From Clostridia bacterium (GTDB taxonomy: Bacteria; Bacillota; Clostridia; Oscillospirales; CAG-272), in contig JAFTYE010000016.1 in the NCBI GenBank assembly GCA_017464805.1, forward strand, positions 116,167 through 180,166: a stretch of 64,000 nucleotides of DNA. The letters are read 5' to 3'. Positions 52,508 through 61,005 of this stretch are shown piece after piece (within the stretch, counting starts at the first letter, position 1; each line of letters begins with the position of its first letter). A program made the translations under genes and the position numbers. The notes below the pieces were generated by a model. The model worked only from the letters and a program-made list of their open reading frames with translations. It ran no database searches and had not been told where the DNA came from.

Positions 52508-53227
52508 ATGAGGAGCTTTATTGCATGGTGGCGGCGCGCATGGCAGGCCGTGTGTGCGGTCTTTTCGCGTCGCTCGTGGGGGCAGATCTATTATATCAAC
52601 GGCCCCGATATTCTGCCCGCCCCCCTTGACAAGGAAGAGGAGGAGGCGATCATCGCCGCCGCCGCGACCGACGAAAGCAAGCGTGCCATCCTCATCGAGC
52701 ACAATCTGCGCCTCGTCGTCTATATCGCGAAAAAATTCGAAAGCACGGGCATCGGCATCGAGGATCTGATCTCCATCGGCACGATGGGGCTGATGAAGGC
52801 AATCGGCACCTTCCGTGCGGATAAAAATATCAAGCTCGCGACGTATGCCTCGCGATGTATTGAAAATGAGATCTTGATGTACATACGCAAAACAGGCGCG
52901 CAGAGAAGGGAAATCTCCTTCGACGAGCCTCTGAACGTCGATTGGGACGGAAACGAACTTCTCCTCTCGGATATCCTTGGCAGCGATGCGGACGCGGTCT
53001 GCCGCGATATCGAGGAGATGGAGGAGCGGCGCATGGTCCGCGCGACCGTCGCGAGGCTCGGCGCGCGTGAGCGTGAGATCATCGAGATGCGCTACGGCCT
53101 GCGTGGCGGACGGGAATTAACACAAAAAGAGGTAGCCGACGCACTCGGCATCTCGCAATCTTATATTTCTCGCCTCGAAAAAAAGATCATCGCCGACCTT
53201 AAACAGGAAATTATGCAAAAAATTTAA
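52508..53227 (+). CDS. sigE: Sporulation sigma factor SigE
   Basis: Early mother-cell sigma factor made as a precursor. 239 residues; the Trp/Arg-rich pro-sequence ends near [14 protein letters not shown], matching the B. subtilis cleavage region. Region 2 has [15 protein letters not shown] and [14 protein letters not shown]; region 4 has [21 protein letters not shown]. It follows spoIIGA after three bases. sigG, often third in this operon, is replaced by rpmE and its own promoter. Confidence 0.96.
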   Translation: MRSFIAWWRRAWQAVCAVFSRRSWGQIYYINGPDILPAPLDKEEEEAIIAAAATDESKRAILIEHNLRLVVYIAKKFESTGIGIEDLISIGTMGLMKAIGTFRADKNIKLATYASRCIENEILMYIRKTGAQRREISFDEPLNVDWDGNELLLSDILGSDADAVCRDIEEMEERRMVRATVARLGAREREIIEMRYGLRGGRELTQKEVADALGISQSYISRLEKKIIADLKQEIMQKI

Positions 53228-53245
53228 CTTTTTTTCAAAAATCCC

Positions 53246-53274
53246 TTGCAATTTCAAAGCAGTCCTGCTATAAT
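53246..53274 (+). promoter_or_regulatory. rpmE promoter
   Basis: TTGCAA (53246-53251), 17-base spacer, TATAAT (53269-53274). Confidence 0.82.
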
Positions 53275-53326
53275 AGGGTGTACTGCGTTTAAGCATGGCA
53301 AAAACTATGTGAATGAGGTGAAAGAA

Positions 53327-53533
53327 GTGAAAGCAGGAATTCATCCGGATTACAAGGAAGCAACCATCAAGTGCGCTTGCGGTGCCTCCGTTGTGACGCG
53401 TTCCGTTGTCGGGGATGTCAATGTGGAAATTTGCTCCAAGTGCCATCCTTTCTATACCGGAAAGCAGAAGCTGGTGGATGCAGGCGGACGTGTTGATAAG
53501 TTCAAGAAGCGTCTTGCTATGACCAACAAATAA
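53327..53533 (+). CDS. rpmE: 50S ribosomal protein L31, zinc-binding form
   Basis: 68 residues. I choose the GTG at 53327 (encoding [15 protein letters not shown]) behind GAGGTGAAAG; the longer ATG-started frame begins inside the promoter. Cysteines in CACG and CSKCHP mark the zinc-containing (C+) form, which in B. subtilis is swapped for a zinc-free paralogue under zinc starvation. Flanked by its own promoter and terminator. Confidence 0.96.
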   Translation: MKAGIHPDYKEATIKCACGASVVTRSVVGDVNVEICSKCHPFYTGKQKLVDAGGRVDKFKKRLAMTNK

Positions 53534-53545
53534 GATTGGTGACAC

Positions 53546-53576
53546 GAAAAAGAGGATGCTCCGCGTCCTCTTTTTC
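53546..53576 (+). terminator. rpmE terminator
   Basis: Stem GAAAAAGAGGA/TCCTCTTTTTC with a 9-base loop and T-rich tail. It ends 31 bases before the hflX start, so hflX needs read-through or a promoter I cannot see. Confidence 0.9.
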
Positions 53577-53607
53577 TTCTTCTAAAGAGCATTTTGGGGG
53601 TGAAATT

Positions 53608-54900
53608 ATGTCCGACAACCAAGTTTGCGGCCGCGCGGCGCTCGTCGCGATCGCAGAGGATACGGCATCCGTTGCCGCTTGTGAGCGTAGCCTCGACGAG
53701 CTTTGCCGACTGCTGGAAACCGCGGGCGGAGAGGCGGTCGTGCGCCTCATTCAAGTAAAAGCCGCCTATAATCCGCGCACCTGTATCGGTAGCGGCAAGG
53801 TAGAAGAGCTGCGCGAGCTGTGCGAGAACAACGACCTCGATATGGTGGTCTTTGACTTTGAGCTATCCCCATCGCAGATCCGCAATTTGGAAGAGGATCT
53901 CGGCGGCATCCGCGTCATTGACCGCAGTATGCTGATCCTCGATATCTTCGCCTTGCACGCCACAACGGGCGAGGGCAAGCTGCAAGTCGAGCTTGCCCAG
54001 CTCAAATATACCGCTCCCAGACTGATGGGACGCGGCAAGGAGCTTTCCCGTCTTGGCGGTACGATCGGCACGCGCGGTCCGGGTGAAAGCCAGCTTGAAA
54101 CCGACCGCCGCCATATCAAACGCCGCATCGATGCCCTCGAAGCTCAGCTTGATGAAATGAAGGGCACGCGCGCCACCATGCGCGCCGCGCGCGACCGCAG
54201 CGGCATCCCGAAGGTCGCCATCGTCGGCTATACCAACGCAGGCAAATCCACCCTGCTCAACTATTTGACCGACGCAGGCGTGCTTTCCGAGGACAAGCTG
54301 TTTGCCACCCTCGACCCCACCACGAGAAGACTGGATCTTCCCGATAACGTCAGTATGCTGCTCACCGACACCGTCGGCTTTATCCGCAAGCTGCCGCACC
54401 ACCTCATCAAAGCCTTTCACTCCACCTTGGAGGAAGCTGCGTATGCCGATATCCTCATGGTGCTGATCGATGCCACCGACCCCGAAGGGGAAGAGCATCT
54501 CGCCGTCACCGAGGAGCTGCTATCCGACCTCGGCGCGGCAGGCAAGCCCGTCCTCTACGTGTTCAATAAATGCGATGCCGCCGTGGATCTGCCGAATGCC
54601 GCCGCGATGGGCGACGCGGCAGTATTCGTGTCCGCCAAAACAGGCATGGGCATCGACCGCCTGCTCGCGCGCCTCGTTGAAATGATCCAAAACGGCAAAA
54701 AGAAGGTGCAGCTCTGCTTCCCGTACAGTGACCAAGGGCGACTCTCCGCCGTCTACGGCGTAGGGAACGTCGAGGACGTGTCCTATACCGATGAGGGGGT
54801 GCTTGTCGAGGTTGTGCTTGACCGCGCAGGCATCGGGCAGTTCCGTAAGTACCTGACAGACCCCACCGAATACAAAACAAGTGAGGATGAAGATGGCTGA
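53608..54900 (+). CDS. hflX: Ribosome-associated GTPase HflX
   Basis: Binds the large subunit and splits stalled ribosomes. 430 residues from the ATG at 53608, with GGGGGTGA upstream. N-terminal HflX domain (NPRTCIGSGKVEEL, ALHATTGEGKLQVELAQL, SRLGGTIGTRGPGESQLE), a coiled linker, then the G domain: GYTNAGKSTL (G1), DTVGFI (G3), NKCD (G4). Coupled to the YigZ-family gene by an eight-base overlap. Confidence 0.97.
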   Translation: MSDNQVCGRAALVAIAEDTASVAACERSLDELCRLLETAGGEAVVRLIQVKAAYNPRTCIGSGKVEELRELCENNDLDMVVFDFELSPSQIRNLEEDLGGIRVIDRSMLILDIFALHATTGEGKLQVELAQLKYTAPRLMGRGKELSRLGGTIGTRGPGESQLETDRRHIKRRIDALEAQLDEMKGTRATMRAARDRSGIPKVAIVGYTNAGKSTLLNYLTDAGVLSEDKLFATLDPTTRRLDLPDNVSMLLTDTVGFIRKLPHHLIKAFHSTLEEAAYADILMVLIDATDPEGEEHLAVTEELLSDLGAAGKPVLYVFNKCDAAVDLPNAAAMGDAAVFVSAKTGMGIDRLLARLVEMIQNGKKKVQLCFPYSDQGRLSAVYGVGNVEDVSYTDEGVLVEVVLDRAGIGQFRKYLTDPTEYKTSEDEDG

Positions 54901-55522
54901 GGATATGCGCTATACAACCGTGCGCCGTGAAGCGCACGCCAGCTTTGAGGAAAAGAAATCCGAGTTCATCGGACACGTCGCGCCCGTATCCACCGAAGCT
55001 GAGGCTCTTGCCTTTCTGTCGGGTATCCGCGCGCAGTATCCCGATGCCACGCATAACGTCTACGCCTACGTCCTGCGCGAAAACAACACCGCGCGGTACA
55101 GCGACGACCGTGAGCCGCAGGGAACGGCAGGCATGCCCGTACTTGACGTGCTCCGCAAGTCGGAAATTCAGGACGTGATCGTGGTGGTCACGCGCTATTT
55201 CGGCGGAACGCTGCTCGGCACGGGCGGACTGGTCCGCGCCTATACCCAAGCGGCAAAAATGGCACTCGATGAGGGTGAGATCGTCGTGCGCGCACGCCTC
55301 GCGATGCTCTCGGTCGAATGCTCCTATACCGACTACCAAAAGCTCCTGCCCACGCTGAATACCCCTGATATCCGTATAGAAAACACCGACTTCGCCGATC
55401 GCGTTACCGTCCACCTCGCCACCCTCGCGGAAGAGGCAGACGGACTTCGCCACCGCCTCACCGAGCTCTCGGGCGGCCGTGTCATCTTCGGAGATGAAGG
55501 CGAGAGGTTTGATTATCTCTAA
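54893..55522 (+). CDS. yigZ: YigZ/IMPACT family protein
   Basis: 209 residues from the ATG at 54893; two other in-frame starts lie 6 and 12 bases earlier. The N-terminal UPF0029 domain is clear (KKSEFIGHVAPV, DDREPQGTAGMPVLDVL, RYFGGTLLGTGGLVRAY), followed by a ferredoxin-like DUF1949 domain. The family is linked to translation control; the molecular role in bacteria is uncertain. Overlap with hflX supports a ribosome-related function. Confidence 0.92.
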   Translation: MAEDMRYTTVRREAHASFEEKKSEFIGHVAPVSTEAEALAFLSGIRAQYPDATHNVYAYVLRENNTARYSDDREPQGTAGMPVLDVLRKSEIQDVIVVVTRYFGGTLLGTGGLVRAYTQAAKMALDEGEIVVRARLAMLSVECSYTDYQKLLPTLNTPDIRIENTDFADRVTVHLATLAEEADGLRHRLTELSGGRVIFGDEGERFDYL

Positions 55523-55532
55523 AGAGGATCCC

Positions 55533-55549
55533 CCCGCGCGACGCGCGGG
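55533..55549 (+). terminator. hflX-yigZ terminator
   Basis: Stem CCCGCGC/GCGCGGG with a GAC loop followed by AGATTTT. Confidence 0.75.
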
Positions 55550-55558
55550 AGATTTTCG

Positions 55559-55587
55559 TTGCAATCTGTGTGCTTGTATGTTATAAT
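55559..55587 (+). promoter_or_regulatory. Promoter of the membrane protein gene at 55625
   Basis: TTGCAA (55559-55564), 17-base spacer, TATAAT (55582-55587), directly after the preceding terminator. Confidence 0.8.
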
Positions 55588-55624
55588 ACTATCAGGATCG
55601 CGAAATTGCCGAAAGGAGCAGGCT

Positions 55625-56770
55625 GTGAAAAGAATTGCAAAATATTATCGACTCCTGAACGGCGATCTGTTGTTTTTGTCGGTCATGATACCACAGATGA
55701 TCTGGTTTTTCATGACCTTTTCTAATCTCGACCTGTATTACGAGGGTACGTCTTACACAACTTGGCCGAATCAGGCTTGCGTTATCACGATGGCCTTCTG
55801 CTTCTTCTCTCTTGTAAGGCATACTACGATTTTCAATAATTTATTAAGGGAAGAATATGTAAGGAAAAGGCCCGTTGCATTCAAGGGGAGGCTACTCTTT
55901 CTTTTCGGTAATAAGCCGTTTTGGATCAAAGCGGTAATCTTCTTTTTGATCTATTGCCTGTTTCCGTTGGATTGGACGTTCAAATCTCTTGCCGATCTGG
56001 TAAAGGATCGCATGATGTCGGCGAAGGGCATTTTGTGTGCCATGGCTCTGTTGATCGCTGTCTTGGCGCATTTGTCGGCATATCGCTATTGGTCTTATCA
56101 TCCGCAAAAGGAGAAATACACCAAAAAGCTCTACGACAGAAATGGCGCACTCATATCCGGCATGTACGTTCTGGTGGCTTATATCTTGGCCATTGTTGTT
56201 TCAAATATCATCAACCTATGGCCTGTTGTCAAAGAGATTTTGGCGGTCGAGGTAATTGTGTGTATCGTCATTTTGCTCCTGATCCCGCTAGTATACCGAT
56301 GCGCGCGTGCGTGGCGAAAGCGGCGCAATCTTTTGAAGAAACTGAAAAAGATTACAGTTGAAAAGAGAATTGCTCTCCCAAAAATAAAAGCTCCCTATTC
56401 TTCTGTGCTTTTCATCAAGGGGGAAGAAAACTTTCGTCTGACCATAGGAGAGCGACAGTATTCCTGCAAGCTGGTAGGGGGACTAAACAAAGGTGTAGCA
56501 CTGATTATCCGCGAGGATGGTACACTTTCCTTTTTGCATAGACTTCGCACTCGTGCCGGCACCCTTTTTCAGTATGAGGTGCAGCACCGCTGTGTGTATC
56601 GATCAGATTGCCCAAAAATCCTTATTGTGAATCCTACGCCGAAGAAACTGTATACCGTGAAGGATGGTGTCATGATAGAGATTGATAACGGCTTTTCGGT
56701 CGGGGAATATAAGGTTTTTACCGCCTCGGGATTCTTATCGGCGATTGAAATGGATACCTTGCACAGATAA
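55625..56770 (+). CDS. Multi-pass membrane protein with C-terminal soluble domain, unknown
   Basis: I start at the GTG at 55625 because AAAGGAG lies seven bases upstream and the longer frame would begin in the promoter; this gives 381 residues. About six membrane segments span residues 15-235. A basic stretch follows (RCARAWRKRRNLLKKLKK), then a beta-rich cytosolic domain (about 260-381). No known family is recognised and no enzymatic motif is seen. Own promoter and strong terminator make it a single-gene unit. Its AT content is somewhat higher than in hflX or dgt. Confidence 0.75.
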   Translation: MKRIAKYYRLLNGDLLFLSVMIPQMIWFFMTFSNLDLYYEGTSYTTWPNQACVITMAFCFFSLVRHTTIFNNLLREEYVRKRPVAFKGRLLFLFGNKPFWIKAVIFFLIYCLFPLDWTFKSLADLVKDRMMSAKGILCAMALLIAVLAHLSAYRYWSYHPQKEKYTKKLYDRNGALISGMYVLVAYILAIVVSNIINLWPVVKEILAVEVIVCIVILLLIPLVYRCARAWRKRRNLLKKLKKITVEKRIALPKIKAPYSSVLFIKGEENFRLTIGERQYSCKLVGGLNKGVALIIREDGTLSFLHRLRTRAGTLFQYEVQHRCVYRSDCPKILIVNPTPKKLYTVKDGVMIEIDNGFSVGEYKVFTASGFLSAIEMDTLHR

Positions 56771-56777
56771 TTTTGTC

Positions 56778-56804
56778 AATCCCCCGCGCTTGCGCGGGGG
56801 ATTT
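56778..56804 (+). terminator. Terminator of the membrane protein gene
   Basis: Stem AATCCCCCGCG/CGCGGGGGATT with a CTTG loop and a run of T, 8 bases after the stop. Confidence 0.92.
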
Positions 56805-56929
56805 TTTGTCGGTGCCCAAGGGTCACTTCGTCGATTTTTAATTTTTTACGCGATTTTTGCGAATAAAAAAGTTTTTTGACTGAAACCGTAGTATATTATA
56901 TTTAGAGGTGACACGAACAGGAGGCGCAC

Positions 56930-57934
56930 ATGGAAAGAATTTGTGATATATTTTTGCAAAGGGAAGAGCAATTTTTGTCCCCCTATGCCTTTTTGACCAA
57001 AAACACCAAAGGGCGGTTGACTCCCGTTGCGCCGAGCGATAGCCGCACGGAGTTTCAGCGCGACCGTGACAGGATCCTGCACTGTAAATCCTTCCGCCGC
57101 TTGATGCACAAAACACAGGTCTTTTTCTCCCCGACGGATGAGCACTACCGAACCCGCATGACCCACACGCTGGAAGTCACGCAGGTGGCGCGAATCATCG
57201 CGCGCGCCCTGCGCCTCAACGAGGATCTTTGCGAGGCTGCCGCGCTCGGTCACGATCTGGGGCACACCCCCTTCGGTCATGCGGGCGAAACGGCCATGCA
57301 GCGTTGCTTTGATCCAGATTTCACCCACTACAAGCAGAGCCTGCGCGTGGTGGATTTTCTTGAAAACGATGGAGAAGGGCTGAATCTGACCTATGAGGTC
57401 CGTGACGGCATCCTCAACCATACGGGCGATTGCATGGCATCCACCCTTGAGGGCGTGATCGTCAAATATGCCGACCGTATTGCCTACATCAACCACGATA
57501 TCGACGATGCTGTCCGCGGAGGCATTCTGACGCCCGAAAAAATTCCTGCCGAGCTGATCCGTATTCTCGGCACCACGCACAGTGAGCGCATTAACACCAT
57601 GGTCACCTCGGTCATCGAGGCGAGTCGTGACCAAAATAAGATCGAAATGACGCCCGAGATCGGCGAGGCCACCATGGCCCTGCGCGATTTTCTGAAAAAG
57701 AACGTCTACACCGATTCGCTCGCCAAAGCGGATGAGGACAAGGCGCAGGATTTGCTTATTCGCCTGTACGAGTATTTCTGCGAGAATCCCGAAAAAATGC
57801 CGTCCCTTTACTATGGCAATATCGAGCGTGACGGTCTTGGCCGCTGCGTGTGTGACTTCATTTCCGGCATGACCGACCGCTACGCCATTGCGACCTATGA
57901 GGCGATCTTCATCCCTCGGGTCTGGAAGGGGTAA
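56930..57934 (+). CDS. dgt: dGTP triphosphohydrolase-like HD-domain protein
   Basis: 334 residues of the dGTPase family, which cleaves dNTPs to nucleoside and triphosphate. Signature RDRDRILHCKSFRRLMHKTQVF, YRTRMTHTLEVTQVARIIAR (first His of the HD site), and GHDLGHTPFGHAGE (HD pair), later YADRIAYINHDIDD. Firmicute members commonly sit before dnaG and rpoD, as here (two bases to dnaG). A TTGACT followed by an AT-rich stretch near 56876-56904 may be the promoter, with uncertain spacing. Confidence 0.95.
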   Translation: MERICDIFLQREEQFLSPYAFLTKNTKGRLTPVAPSDSRTEFQRDRDRILHCKSFRRLMHKTQVFFSPTDEHYRTRMTHTLEVTQVARIIARALRLNEDLCEAAALGHDLGHTPFGHAGETAMQRCFDPDFTHYKQSLRVVDFLENDGEGLNLTYEVRDGILNHTGDCMASTLEGVIVKYADRIAYINHDIDDAVRGGILTPEKIPAELIRILGTTHSERINTMVTSVIEASRDQNKIEMTPEIGEATMALRDFLKKNVYTDSLAKADEDKAQDLLIRLYEYFCENPEKMPSLYYGNIERDGLGRCVCDFISGMTDRYAIATYEAIFIPRVWKG

Positions 57935-57936
57935 CG

Positions 57937-59697
57937 ATGATAGAAAGAGCCGTTATTGAAGAGGTTCTGGCCCGCACCGACCTGCCATCCTTGATCGGTA
58001 GCTACGTGACCCTAAAAAGGGCAGGGACGAACCTCACGGGCCTATGCCCGTTTCACAGCGAAAAAACGCCGTCCTTTACCGTCTTTACCGGATCAAACAG
58101 CTTCTATTGCTTCGGTTGCGGTGCGGGGGGCGACGCCATCACCTTCGTGCGACGGATGGAAAACTTGGAATATCCCGATGCCATCGAGGTGCTTGCCAAG
58201 CGTGCGGGGATCACCGTTCGCCATACCGTAGAAACGGCAGGCGGTAAGAAATATGACCGCCGTCGCTTTTACGATATGAACCGCGAGGCGGCGAGATTCT
58301 TCCACGCCAATCTACATAAGGATACCCCGAATGCGCGCGCTGCCATGGATTATCTTCGGGAAAAGAGAGGCCTTTCGGCGGCAACCATCACCCATTTCGG
58401 CCTTGGATACGCGCCGGCAGAATACGGCGTGTTCTCGGATCACATGAAAAGCGAGGGATACACCGAGCAGGAATTGATCGACGGATTTTTGTGTGGTAGA
58501 AGTGAAAAGGGAAGATTGTACGATGCCTTCCGCAACCGTGTGATGTTTCCCATCATCGACCTTACGGGCAATATCATTGCCTTTGGCGGACGCGTGATGG
58601 ACGACAGCCTACCGAAGTACAAAAACTCCTCGGATACCCCTGTGTTCAAAAAGAGCCGCAACTTGTTTGCCCTCAACTTTGCGCGCACCGCCTGTGCGGA
58701 GCAGTTGATTCTGTGCGAGGGATACATGGATGTCATCGCCCTGCATGCCGCAGGCTTTACCAACGCGGTGGCCACGCTGGGCACGGCCCTGACCGAGGAG
58801 CAGGCGCGCATGATCTCGCGCTACACCAAAAAGGTGATCATCTCCTACGATATGGACGAGGCAGGACGGCGTGCCGCCGACCGTGCCGTTCGCATGTTCT
58901 CGGATGTGGGAGTCGAGGTCAAGCTTCTGAAGCTTCAGGATGCCAAGGACCCCGACGAGTATATCAAAAAATTCGGCGCGGACAAGTTTCGCCGCAACCT
59001 GGAAGAGAGCCGCACGCGCTTTGATTACAACTTCGAGCGCATTCTGGGTGCTTACGATCTGAACGTTCCGCAGGAGAAGGTCAAGGCACTTGCAGGGCTT
59101 TGCGAGTTGATTTCCGGGTTTTATTCCTCGGCAGAACGTGACGTATATATCGCCACGGTTGCCAAGAAGACCGAGATCAATCCTGCCAGTATTCGCCGAG
59201 ACGTGGAACGCTTGCTTGCCAAGCAACGCAAGGAGTACAAGACAAAGGAAAACCAGAAGATCCGCCAATCCACGGCAGGCCTGGGGGACAAGATCAACCC
59301 CGATTTCGTCCGAAATCCGTCTGCCGCACGTGCGGAGGAAACGGTGCTCGGCCTAATGCTGATGCGCGAGGAGCTATGCTCCAAGGCCACCGCGCCCCCG
59401 TATTCCTTGGTACAGGATGACTTCTTCACCGCCTTTGGGAAAAAGGTGTTTGCCTTTCTAACCGACGGCTCTGAAAACAGGCAAACGGATGTTAATGCCG
59501 TTTTCTCGCCCGAGGAGGTCGGACGGATCACCCAAATGCGTATCAGACGCATGCAACTCACCGAAAACGGGGAAAATGTGTTTGCCGATAGCATCACCAT
59601 CCTTCGCGAGGCCGTTGCAGGACAACGTGAAAAGGATGCGGGCATCACCCTAAAAAGCTTAACAGATATCATCAACCGTCGAAAAGACGAGCAATAA
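57937..59697 (+). CDS. dnaG: DNA primase DnaG
   Basis: Synthesises RNA primers for replication. 586 residues: N-terminal CHC2 zinc finger (CPFHSEKTPSF...FYCFGCGAGGD), RNA polymerase domain with AFGGRVMDDSLPKYKNS, TOPRIM in LILCEGYMDVIAL and SYDMDEAG, and a C-terminal helicase-binding domain of low similarity. It is the middle gene of the macromolecular-synthesis operon dgt-dnaG-rpoD. Confidence 0.97.
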   Translation: MIERAVIEEVLARTDLPSLIGSYVTLKRAGTNLTGLCPFHSEKTPSFTVFTGSNSFYCFGCGAGGDAITFVRRMENLEYPDAIEVLAKRAGITVRHTVETAGGKKYDRRRFYDMNREAARFFHANLHKDTPNARAAMDYLREKRGLSAATITHFGLGYAPAEYGVFSDHMKSEGYTEQELIDGFLCGRSEKGRLYDAFRNRVMFPIIDLTGNIIAFGGRVMDDSLPKYKNSSDTPVFKKSRNLFALNFARTACAEQLILCEGYMDVIALHAAGFTNAVATLGTALTEEQARMISRYTKKVIISYDMDEAGRRAADRAVRMFSDVGVEVKLLKLQDAKDPDEYIKKFGADKFRRNLEESRTRFDYNFERILGAYDLNVPQEKVKALAGLCELISGFYSSAERDVYIATVAKKTEINPASIRRDVERLLAKQRKEYKTKENQKIRQSTAGLGDKINPDFVRNPSAARAEETVLGLMLMREELCSKATAPPYSLVQDDFFTAFGKKVFAFLTDGSENRQTDVNAVFSPEEVGRITQMRIRRMQLTENGENVFADSITILREAVAGQREKDAGITLKSLTDIINRRKDEQ

Positions 59698-59722
59698 AGT
59701 ACGGCAGAGGAGATAAATCACA

Positions 59723-60808
59723 ATGCATGACGAAAAAAAGATGGATGTAAATGAGCTGATTGAGCAGAGCAAAAACGCGTCCCTCAACAGTAGCGATATC
59801 ATGGAGGTCCTCGAGGATATCGATTATGATATCGAGCAAATGGAGAAGATGTACGAGACCCTGGAGGGCAACGGTGTTGCCGCCGAAGGGGAGGCTCACC
59901 CATTCTCCGAAACAGAACCGGATGTAGACACATACACCAGTGCCGAGGAGATGGAAAAGCTCTTGGTGCAGGAGGGGCTTGCCATTGATGACCCCGTCCG
60001 TATGTATCTCAAGGAGATCGGTAAAATTCCGTTGCTGGATGCAGAGCGCGAGATGTACCTTGCCGAGCGTATCGCCCTTGGTGATAAAAAGGCAAAGGAC
60101 GAGCTGGTGGAGGCAAACCTACGTCTGGTCGTGAGCATTGCCAAGCGCCATGTGGGTAAAGGTATGTATTTCCTTGACCTCATCCAAGAAGGTAACCTTG
60201 GTCTGATGAAGGCGGTTGAAAAATTCGACTACCATAAGGGCTACAAGTTCTCAACCTACGCTACCTGGTGGATTCGCCAGGCCATCACCCGTGCGATTGC
60301 CGATCAGGCGCGCACGATTCGTATCCCCGTTCACATGGTAGAAACCATTCATAAGGTGTCTCGTACCGCTCGCCAGCTTCTGCAGGAGTTAGGACGTGAA
60401 CCCACCACTGAGGAAATTGCCGAAAAGATTGGCATGACCAGTGAAAAGGTCCGCGAGATCATGAAGATCGCACAGGATCCCGTTTCGCTCGAAACACCTA
60501 TTGGTGAAGAAGAGGACAGCCACCTTGGTGATTTCGTTGAGGATAACGACTCTCCTGCTCCCGCCGACACTGCTTTCTATTCCTTGCTTCGTGAGCAGCT
60601 TTGCTCCGTTCTTCGTACCCTCACGCCTCGTGAAGAGCAGGTCCTGAAACTCCGCTTCGGCTTGGAGGACGGCCGTGCCCGCACGCTTGAGGAGGTCGGC
60701 AAGGAGTTCAACATCACCCGTGAACGTATCCGTCAGATCGAGGCGAAGGCTCTGCGAAAGCTCCGTCATCCCAGTAGATCTAAGCTTCTGCGCGATTACC
60801 TTGAATAA
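59723..60808 (+). CDS. rpoD: Primary sigma factor SigA
   Basis: Housekeeping sigma factor. 361 residues with a short acidic region 1.1, region 1.2 ([17 protein letters not shown]), region 2 ([38 protein letters not shown]), region 3 and region 4 ([27 protein letters not shown]). The regions 2.4 and 4.2 spelling fits recognition of TTGACA/TATAAT, agreeing with the promoters found in the window. Preceded by GGAGAT; 25 bases after dnaG. The 197 bases downstream hold no gene. Confidence 0.98.
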   Translation: MHDEKKMDVNELIEQSKNASLNSSDIMEVLEDIDYDIEQMEKMYETLEGNGVAAEGEAHPFSETEPDVDTYTSAEEMEKLLVQEGLAIDDPVRMYLKEIGKIPLLDAEREMYLAERIALGDKKAKDELVEANLRLVVSIAKRHVGKGMYFLDLIQEGNLGLMKAVEKFDYHKGYKFSTYATWWIRQAITRAIADQARTIRIPVHMVETIHKVSRTARQLLQELGREPTTEEIAEKIGMTSEKVREIMKIAQDPVSLETPIGEEEDSHLGDFVEDNDSPAPADTAFYSLLREQLCSVLRTLTPREEQVLKLRFGLEDGRARTLEEVGKEFNITRERIRQIEAKALRKLRHPSRSKLLRDYLE

Positions 60809-60931
60809 AAGGTTCGGCGTTTTGTACAAATGAGCAACTCTGTTTTTGTACAAGCTGACGAAAAACCTAAAAGCCGATATTACTTCTGGCAGAATGTTAC
60901 CAAAAGTTCATATTTGAATGATTAAATTTCC

Positions 60932-60960
60932 TTGACTTTTTTTGTCATTTGAGTTAAAAT
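60932..60960 (+). promoter_or_regulatory. Promoter of the solute-binding protein gene
   Basis: TTGACT (60932-60937), 17-base spacer, TAAAAT (60955-60960), 45 bases before the start codon with an AGGAGG in between. Confidence 0.8.
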
Positions 60961-61005
60961 GAATAAGATATTAAACCTTGCGTTGAATACCTTTAGGAGG
61001 CAAAC

